A stretch of 64,000 nt of DNA. Origin: Tetrastigma voinierianum (lineage: Eukaryota; Streptophyta; Magnoliopsida; Vitales; Vitaceae). The first letter of the stretch is position 1. Every line of letters begins with the position of its first letter. Under the pieces are notes generated by a model. The model saw only the letters and a list, made by a program, of their open reading frames with translations. It had not been told where the DNA came from and searched no databases. Below, one piece after another: positions 46,091 to 58,006 of this stretch. Made by a program: the position numbers and the translations under genes. The DNA lies in contig JAEQBH010000991.1 of assembly GCA_016808115.1 (NCBI GenBank), positions 62,001 through 126,000 on the forward strand, given 5' to 3'.

Positions 46091-46150
46091 AATACAAAAG
46101 AAAGTCTTTAGCTAATTAATTAAAAAAAAAAATGCTTGAAGTAGAAATAT

Positions 46151-47033
46151 TGTAACACCCTAAAAATACCCTAGAATTTTCATAATAACGATGTCGCGAT
46201 CATTGATCCAAGTAGTTGCAAGTAAACTGGTCGCAACAGAAGCAACAAGGTCACGACTAAACTGGAGTAAACAAGGGAAATTCATGTCGCGACATCAACT
46301 TGAGGTCGCGACATAGACAAAGATACCGGGCCTTCTTAAGATTCCAATTTGAGCTTTTTGGATTCCGCCCAATTTCTTGGATAAAGATAAATAGACGCTT
46401 TAGAATAGTAAAGTAGTCTTTCGTCTTTACTACCTGTAAAAGGGGAGTTGAGGAGGAACTCAGCGTATAGTTTACGTAGATTTTTATTTTTTTATTTTTA
46501 TTTTTTAGTTAATTTACTGGATTTGAATCAAGGAATCGTGTGCCGAAACGAGTGGAGTTGTAGTTTTATTTATGTTATTTTTCCTTAAAATTATCGTCTC
46601 GAAAATTTATGAAATCTAGACAAATTCTGGAATTCCATTTCTTCTCGCCATTGCAATTACAAGGGGTTGTACGCGATCGACATCTACTTTAATTCGCAAT
46701 GAGTAATCGGAGCGCAGCTATGCTGGTTTTGACTTACATTTAGTTACAGTCTTTCTTGCATAAATTTGAATAACTTATTTGGGTTCGGATTTACTTATTT
46801 GGTGTCGTTTTTAATTGATAAGTTCCCAATAGTAAGATCAATACCAAGCTGAAATGTATCTTACTGATATCCGGATGCCCTTGCGTGACACGTAGATGGA
46901 GATTCCCTTAGAGCTCAGAGCATTCTTTCTCGGGTATGCTAGACTACCATTAACTAACCGGCTGAGCTTTGAGCCGCTCATTTTGATAAATCCCCACTCG
47001 CCTCATAATCAAGTCGGAGGGGAGTATTTAACA
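46151..47033 (+). mobile_element. Possible solo LTR 5 in the Athila leader region
   Basis: TGTAACACCCTAAAAATACC at 46151 resembles the start of solo LTR 3. A plausible end is GGGGAGTATTTAACA at 47033, with ATAT on both sides. A 4-bp, low-complexity duplication is weak support. The block holds TGTCGCGACA at 46285-46294 and relatives. Confidence 0.35.
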
Positions 47034-47885
47034 ATATAAATGATCGTGAGTTCACTCAATCTAAAGGTAAGGCCCAACCTTGTTAGCTGAGATCTAATCA
47101 AGGGAAAAGAAAGACCTAATAGATCTGGAGGTTGAGCCACCTTTTAAGTGGTAGAAACTTGACAGTAACTCGAGAAGGTTCGCAAAAGTCTCACATCAAC
47201 AAGAAATGGGTGTGAAGTATCAGAAAGAAAATACCTAGATCTTGCAAGATAATTGGGAATACAAGAATGGTTTGATTTTGTCTGAGAGAAGCAAGGGTAT
47301 CCAAATCAGTCGAATATGGAGAAATCCACCCCAAATGTAGGAAATCTTCGACAAAACCGCATCCATGCCACAAAACAGAGCAATGTATGTTAGTGTAGGA
47401 ATCGACCGCTTCATCAGACCATCGATAGTTTTTGTTTCTCATGTGAAACTCGATTCACCAAAGATTTTAGTTAATATTTATTTTTAGTCATTTAATTTGT
47501 TTTAGCTTAGTTAAACAGGCATAGTCTAGAACCTTTATTTTTTCTAGATACAACTTCCATTTCGAGTCTTTAGTCCAAATGAAGATGGTGCTTGGGTGAG
47601 TCGGGGTAGTTGATCTTTAATTTGTACCACCTATGTGGAATGATAATTGACTTACATTCAGACGCACATTTGTAAGGACTCCGTGCACTTGCAATGTCAT
47701 GACTAAAACCCTTATTTTTAAATCATGAACCGAAAGAAATTTTTATAAAGCAAATTTATCCAAAGTGACATAGATGCAAGAGAAATGTAAGGCTCTTACA
47801 ACTATGTGAATTTGAGGGGTTTTTAGTCTATATAAAAAGGGACAAACAATGTCACGACATTGAAGATATGATGTTTCAACCTTTG
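47034..47885 (-). mobile_element. Athila leader/5' LTR remainder
   Basis: Non-coding. Minus-strand TTTTTATATAG (47828-47838) is a possible TATA box. Upstream of it on the minus strand come TGTCGTGACA-type words, which continue on the far side of solo LTR 4. The boundary between LTR and leader was not located. Confidence 0.4.
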
Positions 47886-47890
47886 CTACC

Positions 47891-49595
47891 TGATAGGCCG
47901 ATTTGTGCTATGTAAAATGTGTACACCTATGTGCGCAAGTGCATGAGTCGCCTCAAGTAATATAATGATAAGTGAGTATCGTTCCCATGGAGAATTGGGT
48001 TACTAAGTACCGACTCTAATCTAGCCTACGCTCTATTTGATGGTAGAAAATCTATAGAAAAACCCAAAGCACACTAATCTAGGCATGCAAGAATGAATAT
48101 AAAAGACCAAAAGTTTTAGGGCATAGATTTCACCTAAACAATGATGTATGAACCTCCTAACCCAATTAATCGATGATCAATTTCATCATGAAGATAGTGA
48201 TTTCACTATTGTATATTCGAATCTCTCTCGAGCATCCACACACTACCCTTAGAAAAGGTTATACTGTATCTCTGCATCAAACCATCATAACTAAGGATGC
48301 ATTAAACCCTATAAATCTTAATACCACACCTAATCTCACTTATATCTCTATCTCATGATAATTAGATGGTAAATCATCCATGGTCTAATTTTAACTCTCA
48401 CTTCTCAGATTTTGAATCAAACCAATAAATCATGTGCAAATACACAACACCCACAAGCATTAAGATCCAAATGAAATACTCAACATAAATATGAAATAAA
48501 ACACCAATCAATATAAATTAGGAGAGATTCATACAAACATGTCCTTGGCCACATCTAAACCCTAAGAAAACTAACTAAACCATAAGGGGAAAAGTAAATA
48601 CAACCATCAAAAGAAAGAAAATCGGAAAAGGAAAGAGAGAAAACAAATTTGGCATTGAAGCTCCCTTCTTCTCCTCCATTTTCTTCTTCTTCCTCTAGTG
48701 TTCTTCCTCTTCCAAGAACGAACCCTAGAAATCTCTCAAAGAACAAGCCCTAGGGTGTTTCCACCCAAAGGGAGCTTGTTCTCACTCAAAAATGCCCAAA
48801 ATCCATTTTCCCCTTGTGTTTAGTGTGCCTCCCAAAGACCTCCTCCCAACCCCTCGTTGTTTCTAGGGTTTGAGCTTTAAAACCCACAATTATAGGCTCA
48901 AAATGGACTAAAAATCGACCCAAAATCAACCCCAAACGTCGCGACGTCAGGTAAAGAACTATATCTGGCATCTGTGCTCGCGGTGTAGGCTCCCTTTGTC
49001 ATGGCTAAGCACTAAGTCACAAGAAGGCTTGAGCGCAACCCAAGGCTAGTCCCCCGTTGCCTCCAACTTGTAAGGCCATAACTTTGTCATCCCGAACCCT
49101 CGATTTGGGTGTTCTTGGCAGAATTGCTGGAAACCTCTTTGAAGTTCAGGAATCTATATATGTCCAGAAAAAAAATACTTTTTGAAATTATTATAAATAA
49201 TGTGAATGTGTAATGTAAATTCCTCCAATTGGTCACTTTTCAGCTCTCTTCTCTTCTTCCTTCAACTACCAAGAGTCATAACTTGATCATTTGAAGTCCA
49301 AATGGAGTGAATAAGGTATATTTGGAAAGCATGAGAAGTATCCTATCCATCCATATAAATATTGTAGCCATTTGAGATTATCTTGCAGCTAAAAACATCA
49401 AATCACAAAGAGTCGCTACATGTGTAGTTTGTCAGTTTTTTCGGGCTTTATCTCTTGTTTTTGCTCCATATCGTCTGCGTTGACCTTTAATCACAAATTG
49501 AACATTTAGAGCATTAGATAACTTATTTATATGATAAAACTACTAAAAATATGAGTAAAACATAGGGATAAAATGAGTATAAAGTATACTCATCA
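47891..49595 (-). mobile_element. Solo LTR 4, 1705 bp, TSD CTACC, inside the Athila 5' LTR
   Basis: Begins TGATAGGCCG and ends TATACTCATCA on the plus strand, flanked by CTACC at 47886-47890 and 49596-49600. On the minus strand its TGATGAGTATAC start is like the TGATGAGT start of the Athila LTRs, so it may belong to the same broad family. ACGTCGCGACGT occurs near 48936. Confidence 0.82.
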
Positions 49596-50175
49596 CTACC
49601 CAGATATGATGTCGCGACATTGAGTTGTGATGTCGTGACATTGCATCTTCAATTCTCATTGTTTCAGCTAATGTCATGACATTGCTGGTCCAATGTTGTG
49701 ACATTTCAAGATGATATCTCCATTGTTTAATCCATTCCTAATGTCACGACATTGAATGTGATGTCACGACATTGACTTAGAGTTCAACAATCATGCGTGA
49801 TGTCGCAACCGATGTCATGATGATGTTGCGACATTAGTATTTTCTACTCTTCCCACTTCTGCCGATGTTGTGGCAATGTCACGACATTGAAGTAAATGTC
49901 ATGACACTCTCCACACGATGTCGCGACATAGATCACTCGATGTCGCAACATTGAGTTGATGTTGAGACGATGTTGTGGCAATGTCATGACAGGGGTGCCT
50001 TTGTTGCACAATACTAATTTTTGCTTCTTTTTTGCTGATTTTTACTTATTATTCTTAATTTCCTACAAAGCATAAATCTAGGTGAATGCTCCATGATTTT
50101 ACATTAAATTGAACTTTTAAGCCTTAAAAATTCATGAAAATTGGGCTTAAAAATAGATGAGTTTTGGACTCATCA
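49596..50175 (-). mobile_element. Athila 5' LTR, U3 end, with dense palindromic-word cluster
   Basis: On the minus strand it starts TGATGAGTCCAAAACTCATC at 50175. From 49990 to 49610 the sequence is dominated by TGTCGCGACA (49610-49619, 49919-49928) and variants such as TGTCACGACA, TGTCATGACA and TGTTGCGACA, spaced about 15-40 bases. Confidence 0.7.
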
Positions 50176-51560
50176 ATTCGCATAGAGGAAGTGCAATTCA
50201 ACTTGAACCAAAGTCTGAAACAACCTGATTTTGAAGGACCTCATTGCATGAGAGTGGAAGAAGTAATTCCTGATAGAGAAGAAATGATATATGAAGTTAT
50301 GAATCAAGATCCACTTGAAGAATGCATGCTCAATTCACTCTACAAGGAGAACTTGAATGGGGAAAAGTTGAATGCAAGTGTTGAACTGATTGAAACTGTG
50401 ATGAACCCGAGTGAGGAAAATACAGAAGATGTAAAAAACAGTGAAATGAAATTGCAAGAAGCAGAGAAGAGCTCTGAAGGGCTAATCCTAAAACAATTGC
50501 CTAAGCACTTAAAGTATGCATTTTTAGGAGAGGAAAATTCTCAACCAGTAATCATAGCAACTAAATTAACTTCAAAAAAATAGGAGAAAGTGGTAGAGAC
50601 TCTCAAAAAGTACAAAGAAGGTATATCTTGGTTAATGGAGGATTTGAGAAGGATCAACCCATCTATTTACTTGCACAAAATTCTTATGGAGGAGTATGCA
50701 AAACCCTATATTGAACACTAAAGAAGGCTAAACCCAATGATGAAGGAGGTAGTGAGGAAAGATGTCCTCAAATGGCTCAATGCAAGCTTCATTTATGCCA
50801 TTTTAGACAATCCTTGGGTAAGCCCAATTCATGTAGTACCTAAAAATGGTGGTTTCACAGTAATCATAAATAAGAAGAATGAATTGATACCATCAAAAAT
50901 TGTGATAGGGTGGAGAGTATGCATAGACTACAGGAAGTTAAACACTGCCACTAGAAAGGATCACTATCCTTTACCATTCATGGACTTGATGTTGCATAGA
51001 TTGGAAGGCCACCCTTACTATTGTTTTCTAGATGGGTATTCGGGTTATAACCAGATAGCTATAGCTCCTGAAGATCAAGAGAAAGCTACTTTTACATGCC
51101 CTTATAGCACATTTTCTTTTAGAAGGATGTCGTTTGGATTATGTAATGCTGCAGCCACATTTCAAAGATGCTTGATGTCAATATTCTCAGATTTGGTGGA
51201 AGAGGTAATGGAGATATTCATGGATGAATTTTCAGTTTTTGGGTCAATATTTGAAGAGTGCCTACAGAATCTAGCAATGATTATCAAAGATGTAAAGAGA
51301 AAAACCTAGCTTTGAATTGAGAAAAATGTCATTTCATGGTGAAGGAAGGAATAGTATTGGGGCACAAAATTTATGCTAGAGGGCTAGAGGTTGATCAAGC
51401 AAAAATCTTGGTGATTAAAACTTTTGTTCCTCCTACTATAGTGAAAGGAATCATAAGCTTTCTTGGACATGTTGGTTTCTACAAAAGATTTATCCAAGAT
51501 AGCTAGACCACTATGTAGACTATTGGAAAAAGACACAAAGTTTGACTTTAATGAGGCATG
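50176..51560 (+). pseudogene. Athila protease/RT linker and reverse transcriptase, active site altered
   Basis: After the linker (50176-50583) and a TAG at 50581, the RT motifs follow: WVSPIHVVPKNGGF, WRVCIDYRKLNTATRKDHYP, CFLDGYSGYNQIAIAPEDQE and RMSFGLCNAAATFQRC. The catalytic box reads MDE (51220-51228) where the family has MDD. A TAG follows after VKRKT (51307), with the connection motif GHVGFYKRFIQD downstream. The frame is otherwise open over 190 codons, making this the best preserved RT of the window. Confidence 0.85.
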
Positions 51561-51599
51561 CAGAATTGCCTTTGAGAGATAAAGGCTAGACTTGTAATA

Positions 51600-52242
51600 G
51601 CCCCTGTCATAGCAACACCAAATTAGAACAAAAGCTTTGAAATCATGTGTGATGCTAGTGACTTTATTATGGGAGCCATATTGGGGCAGAGAGTTGAAAT
51701 TCAAGGCCATCTATTATGCAAGTAAAACTCTCAATGAAGCTCAAGAGAATTATTCAACTACAGAGAAGGAAATGCTAGCAATGGTCTTTGCTTGCAAAAA
51801 ATTCAGATCATACATCTTAGGATCTCATGTTATTGTGCATATAGATCATGCATCAATTAAATATTTAATGGAAAATAAAGATGCTAAGCCTAAATTGATC
51901 AGATGGGTTTTATTGCTACAAGAATTTGATATAGAAATAAAAGATAAAAAGGGAAGTGATAATGTGATTGCAGACCATTTATCTAGAATGGAAAGAATAG
52001 TTGATGAGAAAATGGAGCTTGAAATTGAAGACAGTTTTCCTGATGAGCAGCTATTCTTGGTAAAAATCCAGCTACCTTGGTATGCTGATTTGGTTAATTA
52101 TCTAGCTTATGGTATTATACCACAAGAATTCACATATCAGCATAAAAAGAAGTTGAGGCATGAAGCTAGATTTTACATATGGGATGACCCACTTCTATTT
52201 AGGAGATGTGCATATCAAATTTTAGAAGGCGTGTACCTATAA
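51600..52242 (+). pseudogene. Athila RNase H
   Basis: An open frame of about 200 codons (51637-52242) contains YYASKTLNEAQENYSTTEKE, FACKKFRSYILGSHVIVHID and IRWVLLLQEFDIEIKDKKG, the C-terminal two thirds of gypsy RNase H, plus the linker (DSFPDEQLF, LPWYADLVNYL). The CDAS start lies in another frame just upstream, so there is at least one shift. Confidence 0.85.
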
Positions 52243-53350
52243 ATGAACAAATTTAAATTTTGGAAAAATGCCACTCAACATAGTATGAAGGTCATTTTGC
52301 AAGACGAAGAACAACTTAGAAGATCCTCCAATTTAGTTTCTACTGGCCAACATTATTCAGAGACAGTTTTGAATGGGCCAAGCTGTGTGAAAAATGTCAA
52401 AGAATGGGAAATATCAATAAAAGAAATGAAATGAATCTTCAAGCAATCTTGGTTGTGCAAATTGTTGATGTCTAAGGAATAGATTTCATGGGGCCATTTC
52501 CACCATCTTTTGGGAATTTATGCATTCTCCTTGTTGTGGATTATGTATCCAAATGGGTAGAAGTTGTTGCTTGTCCAAGGAATATGCAATTACAGTTGTG
52601 GAGTTTGTCCAAAGGAACATATTGAACAGATATGGAGCCTTAAGAACAATTATCGGTGATGAGGGAAGTCATTTTGCCAATAGGCTATTTTCAAAGCTCA
52701 TGAGCAGATATAGGGTGAGACATGCTATGGGTTTGGCTTATCATCCTCAATCAAATGGACAAGCTAAAGTGTCCAATAAAGAGATAAAAAACATACTGGA
52801 GAAGACAGTAAATAAAAGCAGGAAGGATTGGTCTTAAAGCTAAATGATGCATTATGGGCTTATAGAATTGCATATAAAGCTCCTATTGGTATGTCACCAT
52901 ACATGATTGTTTTTGGAAAGGCTTGTCATTTACTTGTTGAATTGAAACACAAGGCTATGTGGGCAATTAACAAACTGAACTTAGACTGCCAAGCTGCAAA
53001 AGAAGAGTGATTAATTTAATTGAATGAGTTAGAAGAATTAAGGAATGAATCTTATGATAATGCCAGGATTTATAAAGACAAAACTAAGAGATGGCATGAT
53101 TAGAAAATTTTGAGAAAAGAGTTTAAGGTAGGAGAATTAGTCTTACTTTACAACTCAAGACTTAGACTCTTCCTAGGAAAATTGAAATCAAGATGAAGTA
53201 GTCCTTATACATTCATCTTAGTCACACCATTTGGAGCAATCACATTGAAGACAAATTCAAGGAATGAATTTAAGGTGAATGGTCAAAGATTAAAGAACTA
53301 CATGGGAGGAGTAGTGAATGAGGAGCAAGCTAGTAACTACAAGTTTTGAA
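52243..53350 (+). pseudogene. Athila integrase
   Basis: Fragments in alternating frames include FMGPFPPSFG and DYVSKWVEVVACP near 52490-52580. GALRTIIGDEGSHFANRLFS and MGLAYHPQSNGQAKVSN follow, the second and third acidic regions of the DDE core, with the Asp in GDEGSHF present. After WAYRIAYKAPIGMSPY and ACHLLVELKHKAMWAIN comes the C-terminal KVNGQRLKNY. Several stops and shifts make it non-functional. Confidence 0.8.
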
Positions 53351-54440
53351 GGAAGTTTGTTGTTGTAAAATATTTCTACAGTAGCTATGTCTATCTAAGT
53401 ACACTAAACAAAGAAGCTTCTTGGGAGGCAACCTAAGAAAAAATAGGATTTTTATCTTTTAATTATTTTAGTTTGTTTTTAGTTAAGTTAGTGTAGCATT
53501 TTGGTTTTTACTATTTTTAGTGTTTATGTTAGTTTTTGTTTGTTTTTTAGGACATTGAAGTTGAATCTTATATGTGGGACTTCATCAAGAACCACCTCAC
53601 CCTAAACTCAATGACCAGAATTGATCATCTAGGGTAGTCCTCAGTTCCTAATTCATATATCTCATAAATTGAAAGAAATGCATGTTTTAAGTTTTGGGGA
53701 GTTATTCTTCTGTTTTGAATTGGTCCAACTTCAATTATCCTGTTTTTAGTGTTTTTCCTTTATTTCTTTTAGTGTTTTTTTTGTTTCTTTCCTTACAATA
53801 GTTAAATTTTGCCATATTGAACATACTGAGCTTAAATAACCATGCTTGAATTGGATTGTTTAAACATAATCAAATTGTGTTCATAGCATGATTTTATTGA
53901 GTTGTTTGATCTGAAATGATGCATGTTGCCTTGCTTGAAAATTTGATGAGAATTGTTCAGCATATTGAATTGCTAGAGTTGATGGGAACATAAATTGTGT
54001 CATGACATATGTTGAAAATGTCATGATATCTCAGCATTCTAACCCATTCCACATTGTAAAGGTTATTTGTCACGACATAAAAATTTATGTCACGACATTA
54101 TTTCAGCCTTAAGAAACCAATACTTTGTTGCAACACAAATCTTAAATGTCGCGACATTTTAGTATTTTGGTTTGTCTTGCCTGGTAAAACATAATGTGTC
54201 GTGACATAAAAATTATGCCACGACACTCTTTAAGCCTTGAGAGCCCAATTAAGTGTCGCGACACAATTTAAATGTCGCGATAATCTAAATGTCGCAACAT
54301 AATTTATCTACCTTAACAAGAAAATTTTAAAATGTTTGGAAGTCAAGATTTGAAATTCATCATTATCCTATCTGTTAGAGAACCCTTGAGCCTTTCCCGT
54401 CTCGCAATCCCTCATCTCTCCTTCGTTAAAAAAATGTATG
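53351..54440 (+). other. Internal spacer with post-pol box and palindromic-word cluster
   Basis: CTTCTTGGGAGGCAACCTAA (53419-53438) is the box found after pol in this lineage, also present in the minus-strand element. From about 54000 to 54300 TGTCGCGACA (54147-54156, 54254-54263) and its variants are clustered between non-coding AT-rich stretches. Confidence 0.65.
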
Positions 54441-54449
54441 AGCAGTAGA

Positions 54450-56180
54450 TGTTAGTGCCAAACCTGAATGAAATCATGGTAGAATATAGGGAAGATAAAG
54501 AGGAAGCAGTGGTTGAGAGTGTTGAGAAGCTTCCTATGGAGGAATCTCAGAAGAAAAATGGTGGCGAAGAAGGAGTAGAAGTTGGAAAGGAAAGAAAAGA
54601 AAAATGAAGAGAGGGGAAGATTAAGAGGAAGAAAAAAGCAGTGGAAGTGAGGATGAAAACTTCCTCTCACATGAGGTGTTTGAACTGGTGTAGAAGACAT
54701 TATTGAAGAAGGGATTTATAGGGAAAAAGGGATTTAAGGAGATAATCTCACCCTTAAAGGAGATCATTGAGAAGAGAAATTGGACTTCTATCTACACGCA
54801 TATGCCAGTAGGGCTTGCAGCAATGGTGAGAGAGTTTTATGCGAATCTATGGGACATAAAAGAACTTCAATTTTATGTCAGAGGAAAATGGATCTCCTTT
54901 GATAGGCACACCATAAATCATCTTTATGGATTGGGAAAGATAAGAGATGCTAGCTAAGTTCATAAGAAGAACCCAAATCACTTAAAATACTCAGCCATTG
55001 ATCATGGAAAAGGAGTGGAAAGGAAGTAAAAGAGCCCTGCCTTTATAGCCGAGGATACCTGTCCATAGCTCAAGGTTTGGTTTAATTCTCGCTCGTTGTT
55101 GATGCCTTCAAAGAATGTGTGCACTGTGGGGCAGGAAGAAGCAATCCTTCTTTATGCTGTCCTGGAGAGTTATAAGATCAGTTTTGGGAAGATAATAGAA
55201 AAATCAATCCTAAGCTATCAAAGCAGCAAATTCTGGGGTCATATACCCCATCCATCTATCATAACCCATCGGTGCTTAAAGGGAGGAGTCACCTTTGACA
55301 AGGATGAAGAGGAGAAATGCCCTGCAGTCTCTCTTCTCACACTCATTACAATCACCAAGAATCCAACATAAGGGACAGAAAAAGTTGAATGAAGCTGAGG
55401 AAGAAAGAGGAGTTGAAGTGAATATTAGTGAGCCAAATAATCAAGCACTAGTGGTGAGCACGGTGAAGACAAGTAATGAAAGGGAAAGGAGTGCAAGCCT
55501 AAATTGGGTGATGTACCCAGAAGCTGTAGCTTGTAAAAAAGACAAAGTTGGGAGCTCAGGTTAGCAAGGAAACAATTAAGAGATTTTAGAGATGCTAAGA
55601 AGAATGGAGCAGAGAATGTTGGAAAGAGACATCCAACTGAGAGCTCAATTGGAAAAAAGAGATCAGTACTTTGAAGAAGAACTATGAAAAAAAGATCTCT
55701 TTATGGATGAGGCAATCAAGCAAAGATATGCAGAATGGAGGGAAGAAATGGAGAAAATAGATCAGATATGGAGGATATAATTGAAGCAGAGATATCAAAT
55801 TTATTGGAAAGGGCATTGCAAAAGAGATGAAGAGGAGTCAAAGTTGTTGGAAGGAAGACACAAGGCAATACAGATTCATCGATCTCCAAAGACAAATTTT
55901 GGGTAGAAAATATGGATACTTGCAATCACTACCTGAAATCTATGTATTATGAACAAATTAACATGGGGAAGACTTTGGGATCAATGTCTATAAGGGAGGT
56001 TGAGTTGGTAAAAAGTAATGTAAAAATGCTAGATTGGGATATGGTAACAGTTTCAGGTAAGAAAAATATACCAACCCTAAAAATCACCATCTCTGACTAC
56101 ATCTCTTATTTCATTCAGCCTCCTTATGAGTATGCTTTCATAGGACCTCTAGTGTCTCAAGAGCCTAAAGACCCTTAAGC
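54450..56180 (+). pseudogene. Transposase_32-type (putative plant transposon protein) ORF downstream of pol
   Basis: NWTSIYTHMPVGLAAMVREF, YANLWDIKELQFYVRGKWIS and FDRHTINHLYGLG (about 54780-54940) form the conserved block of the plant protein family known as Transposase_32. The name does not imply proven transposase activity; such ORFs occur in Athila-like elements downstream of pol. The same frame resumes at 55096 with MPSKNVCTVGQEEAILLYAV. Glu/Lys-rich segments follow (55290-55900), with a last open piece at 55912-56178. Several stops split it. Confidence 0.65.
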
Positions 56181-57990
56181 AGAACAAAGGAAAGATCATA
56201 ATAAATGAATGTCTCTTTTTTATCCCTAATTATATCTCAAAATCTTTTCTGTGAATTGTCCTTTTTACATGAATGAATTGCTTTTGTAGAAATTGTGTCA
56301 CATTGTATTTGATTATTTGTTCTGCACATTTTTTATTTTGATTTGTTTAGGTGGATTAAATGTTGTTAAGATTACTTGTGCTAACATTGCTGGACTAAGA
56401 ATGAATTGTTTAATCAAGTTGAATTATGTTAGCACAGTATCTTTTAAAAAGATAAAACAATCTGAATGGCACAAGAGAAAATTCTTAGTAGATGATGGGG
56501 GCAGACTAAGATCAAGGGAATTGGAAAATTGTGATGTCAATAATAAATAGGCTGAAATTCTAGACTCATGAAGACTTAAACAAATAATAAAGCTGATAAT
56601 TCTATTTTGCTTGAACATTTAAGTTCTAATGAACCTTGAAGACATACACATGGTCACTAGTATCTTTATAACTGATTGTGCTTGGGTTAGGAACATCTTA
56701 TGAGATAAATCGTAGTTTTAGTCTCCAAAGGTCCTAGAACTTGTTAGATTATTATTCAAGGTGAAATTATGGGCAACACAACCAACAAGAAATGGTTTAG
56801 GCTATCCTTGGAAAGTTTGTGCCTTTCAAGCCTACGTTGGTGATATGCATAAGCATGTACCCTAGTTCCTTACTTAAGCTAAATGCTAATTCTATCTTTA
56901 AAAGCCAATTGAAAAACCTTAAGCCTCCCTTAAATGCAATCCTTTAGTAAAGAACCCTTAGCTTGCCCAATTTGCAATATGAGTGCATATGAAATAGATA
57001 ATGGGACAAGTTTGGGGGAGTACAATTTGTAATGTGCAAAAGGATTATATCAAAGGATGTGAAAGAATGATCAATTGAGATGAAGAAGTGAAGTAAAGAT
57101 TGCACCAAGATATGTGCACAACATATAAACAAGAAGCTATAAAATTACAAAAGTATCAAGGGGGAATGTGTTTTGTCTTATAGTCTTCCTTCCTTGTGCC
57201 ATTAAATTCTTAGGGGTGTTTCAACACCTAGTACCCTAATGCCAACTAGTATAGGAGTTACTAACCCAAAGTTTGCTAAGGGTAGTCAAAAGCTTAAGAA
57301 GGAAAAACATTGCACTATTCCTAATTCCTTGAACAACAATGAAAAGAGAAGAGCTTCTAGTCTCAGGAACTGAAAGTGGTCAAATGAAATGCCACAATGG
57401 AATGTATGGAAATTGATGTACCAAAACAAGTTTTGGGGTGCTTAAAGGTTGTTTCTAGTAGAAAACAGAGGATGAAAAGAGTAAGTGCAAAATGTTGAGT
57501 TGTATGTGCATTCTGGGTAAACTTGAACCCTAAATGTCCAGTTATCTACCTAATAGCTAAGCCATACATTACAAGCCTTAAAGACCTATTTGATCTTTAA
57601 AGTGGTGTTATGCCTACATTAGTGAAGAATAATATGACCAACAAGCTTGTGGGACCTAAGTCAATCTCAGGAGACTTCCATTCTTCTACATAGTATCTTA
57701 GAAGATTAACTAATTTTCTAATATGTTACAAAGGAAAGGCCAACACACACTCACAATCAGGGGTCAAGAACTGAGGTGTTTACACTTCATGAATTTTCTG
57801 TTTGTTAAGTGAACTTAATTAAAAATCTTATTTATTATAGAATTGAGATTTCTTTAGAATTCATATCATAACTGACATTTCATTGATTTATTTGAAAAGG
57901 AAGATTGAAAGAAAAATGGCCTTATAGTCTAGCTAAATTGCTTGAGGACAAGCAAGGATTCTTTTCTTTGCTTAGGGACAAGCAAAACTT
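56181..57990 (+). other. Non-coding 3' region of the plus-strand Athila element
   Basis: No domain recognised; an 85-codon open frame at 56293-56550 has no recognisable motif. The region ends in a repeated GAGGACAAGCAAGGATT / AGGGACAAGCAAAACTT segment and the polypurine tract. Confidence 0.5.
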
Positions 57991-58006
57991 TAAGTTCGGG
58001 GGAGTT

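Larger units (their letters stand above)
25798..50175 (-). mobile_element. Minus-strand Athila-type Ty3/gypsy element, hosting nested insertions
   Basis: Ordered minus-strand pieces of one element: 5' LTR ending at 50175 (TGATGAGT start on the minus strand), gag (46090-45367, then 34380-33487), protease (33230-32664), RT (32640-31665), RNase H (31640-31159), integrase (31158-30717, then 26674-25900) and the conserved GGAGGCAACCC box after pol (25798-25815 region). It is split by solo LTR 3, the chromovirus and solo LTR 4. All coding parts carry stops or shifts. The 3' LTR was not identified with confidence. Confidence 0.75.
50176..58006 (+). mobile_element. Plus-strand Athila-type element, 5'-truncated internal region
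   Basis: Pol from the protease/RT linker onward, the GGAGGCAACC box at 53427, a palindromic-word cluster, a Transposase_32-type ORF, about 1.8 kb of non-coding 3' sequence and a polypurine tract (TAAGTTCGGGGGAG, about 57991-58004). Gag and most of protease are missing; the sequence starts exactly at the terminal base of a minus-strand LTR. Confidence 0.75.

Noticed and set aside
46151..47033. Solo LTR 5 as a firm call
   Set aside because: The start resembles solo LTR 3, but the proposed end rests on a 4-bp ATAT match in AT-rich DNA, so it was kept only as a low-confidence feature.
54450..56180. Cellular gene or true DNA-transposon transposase
   Set aside because: The conserved block and its position between pol and the 3' LTR fit the retroelement-borne Transposase_32-type ORF; no terminal inverted repeats surround it.
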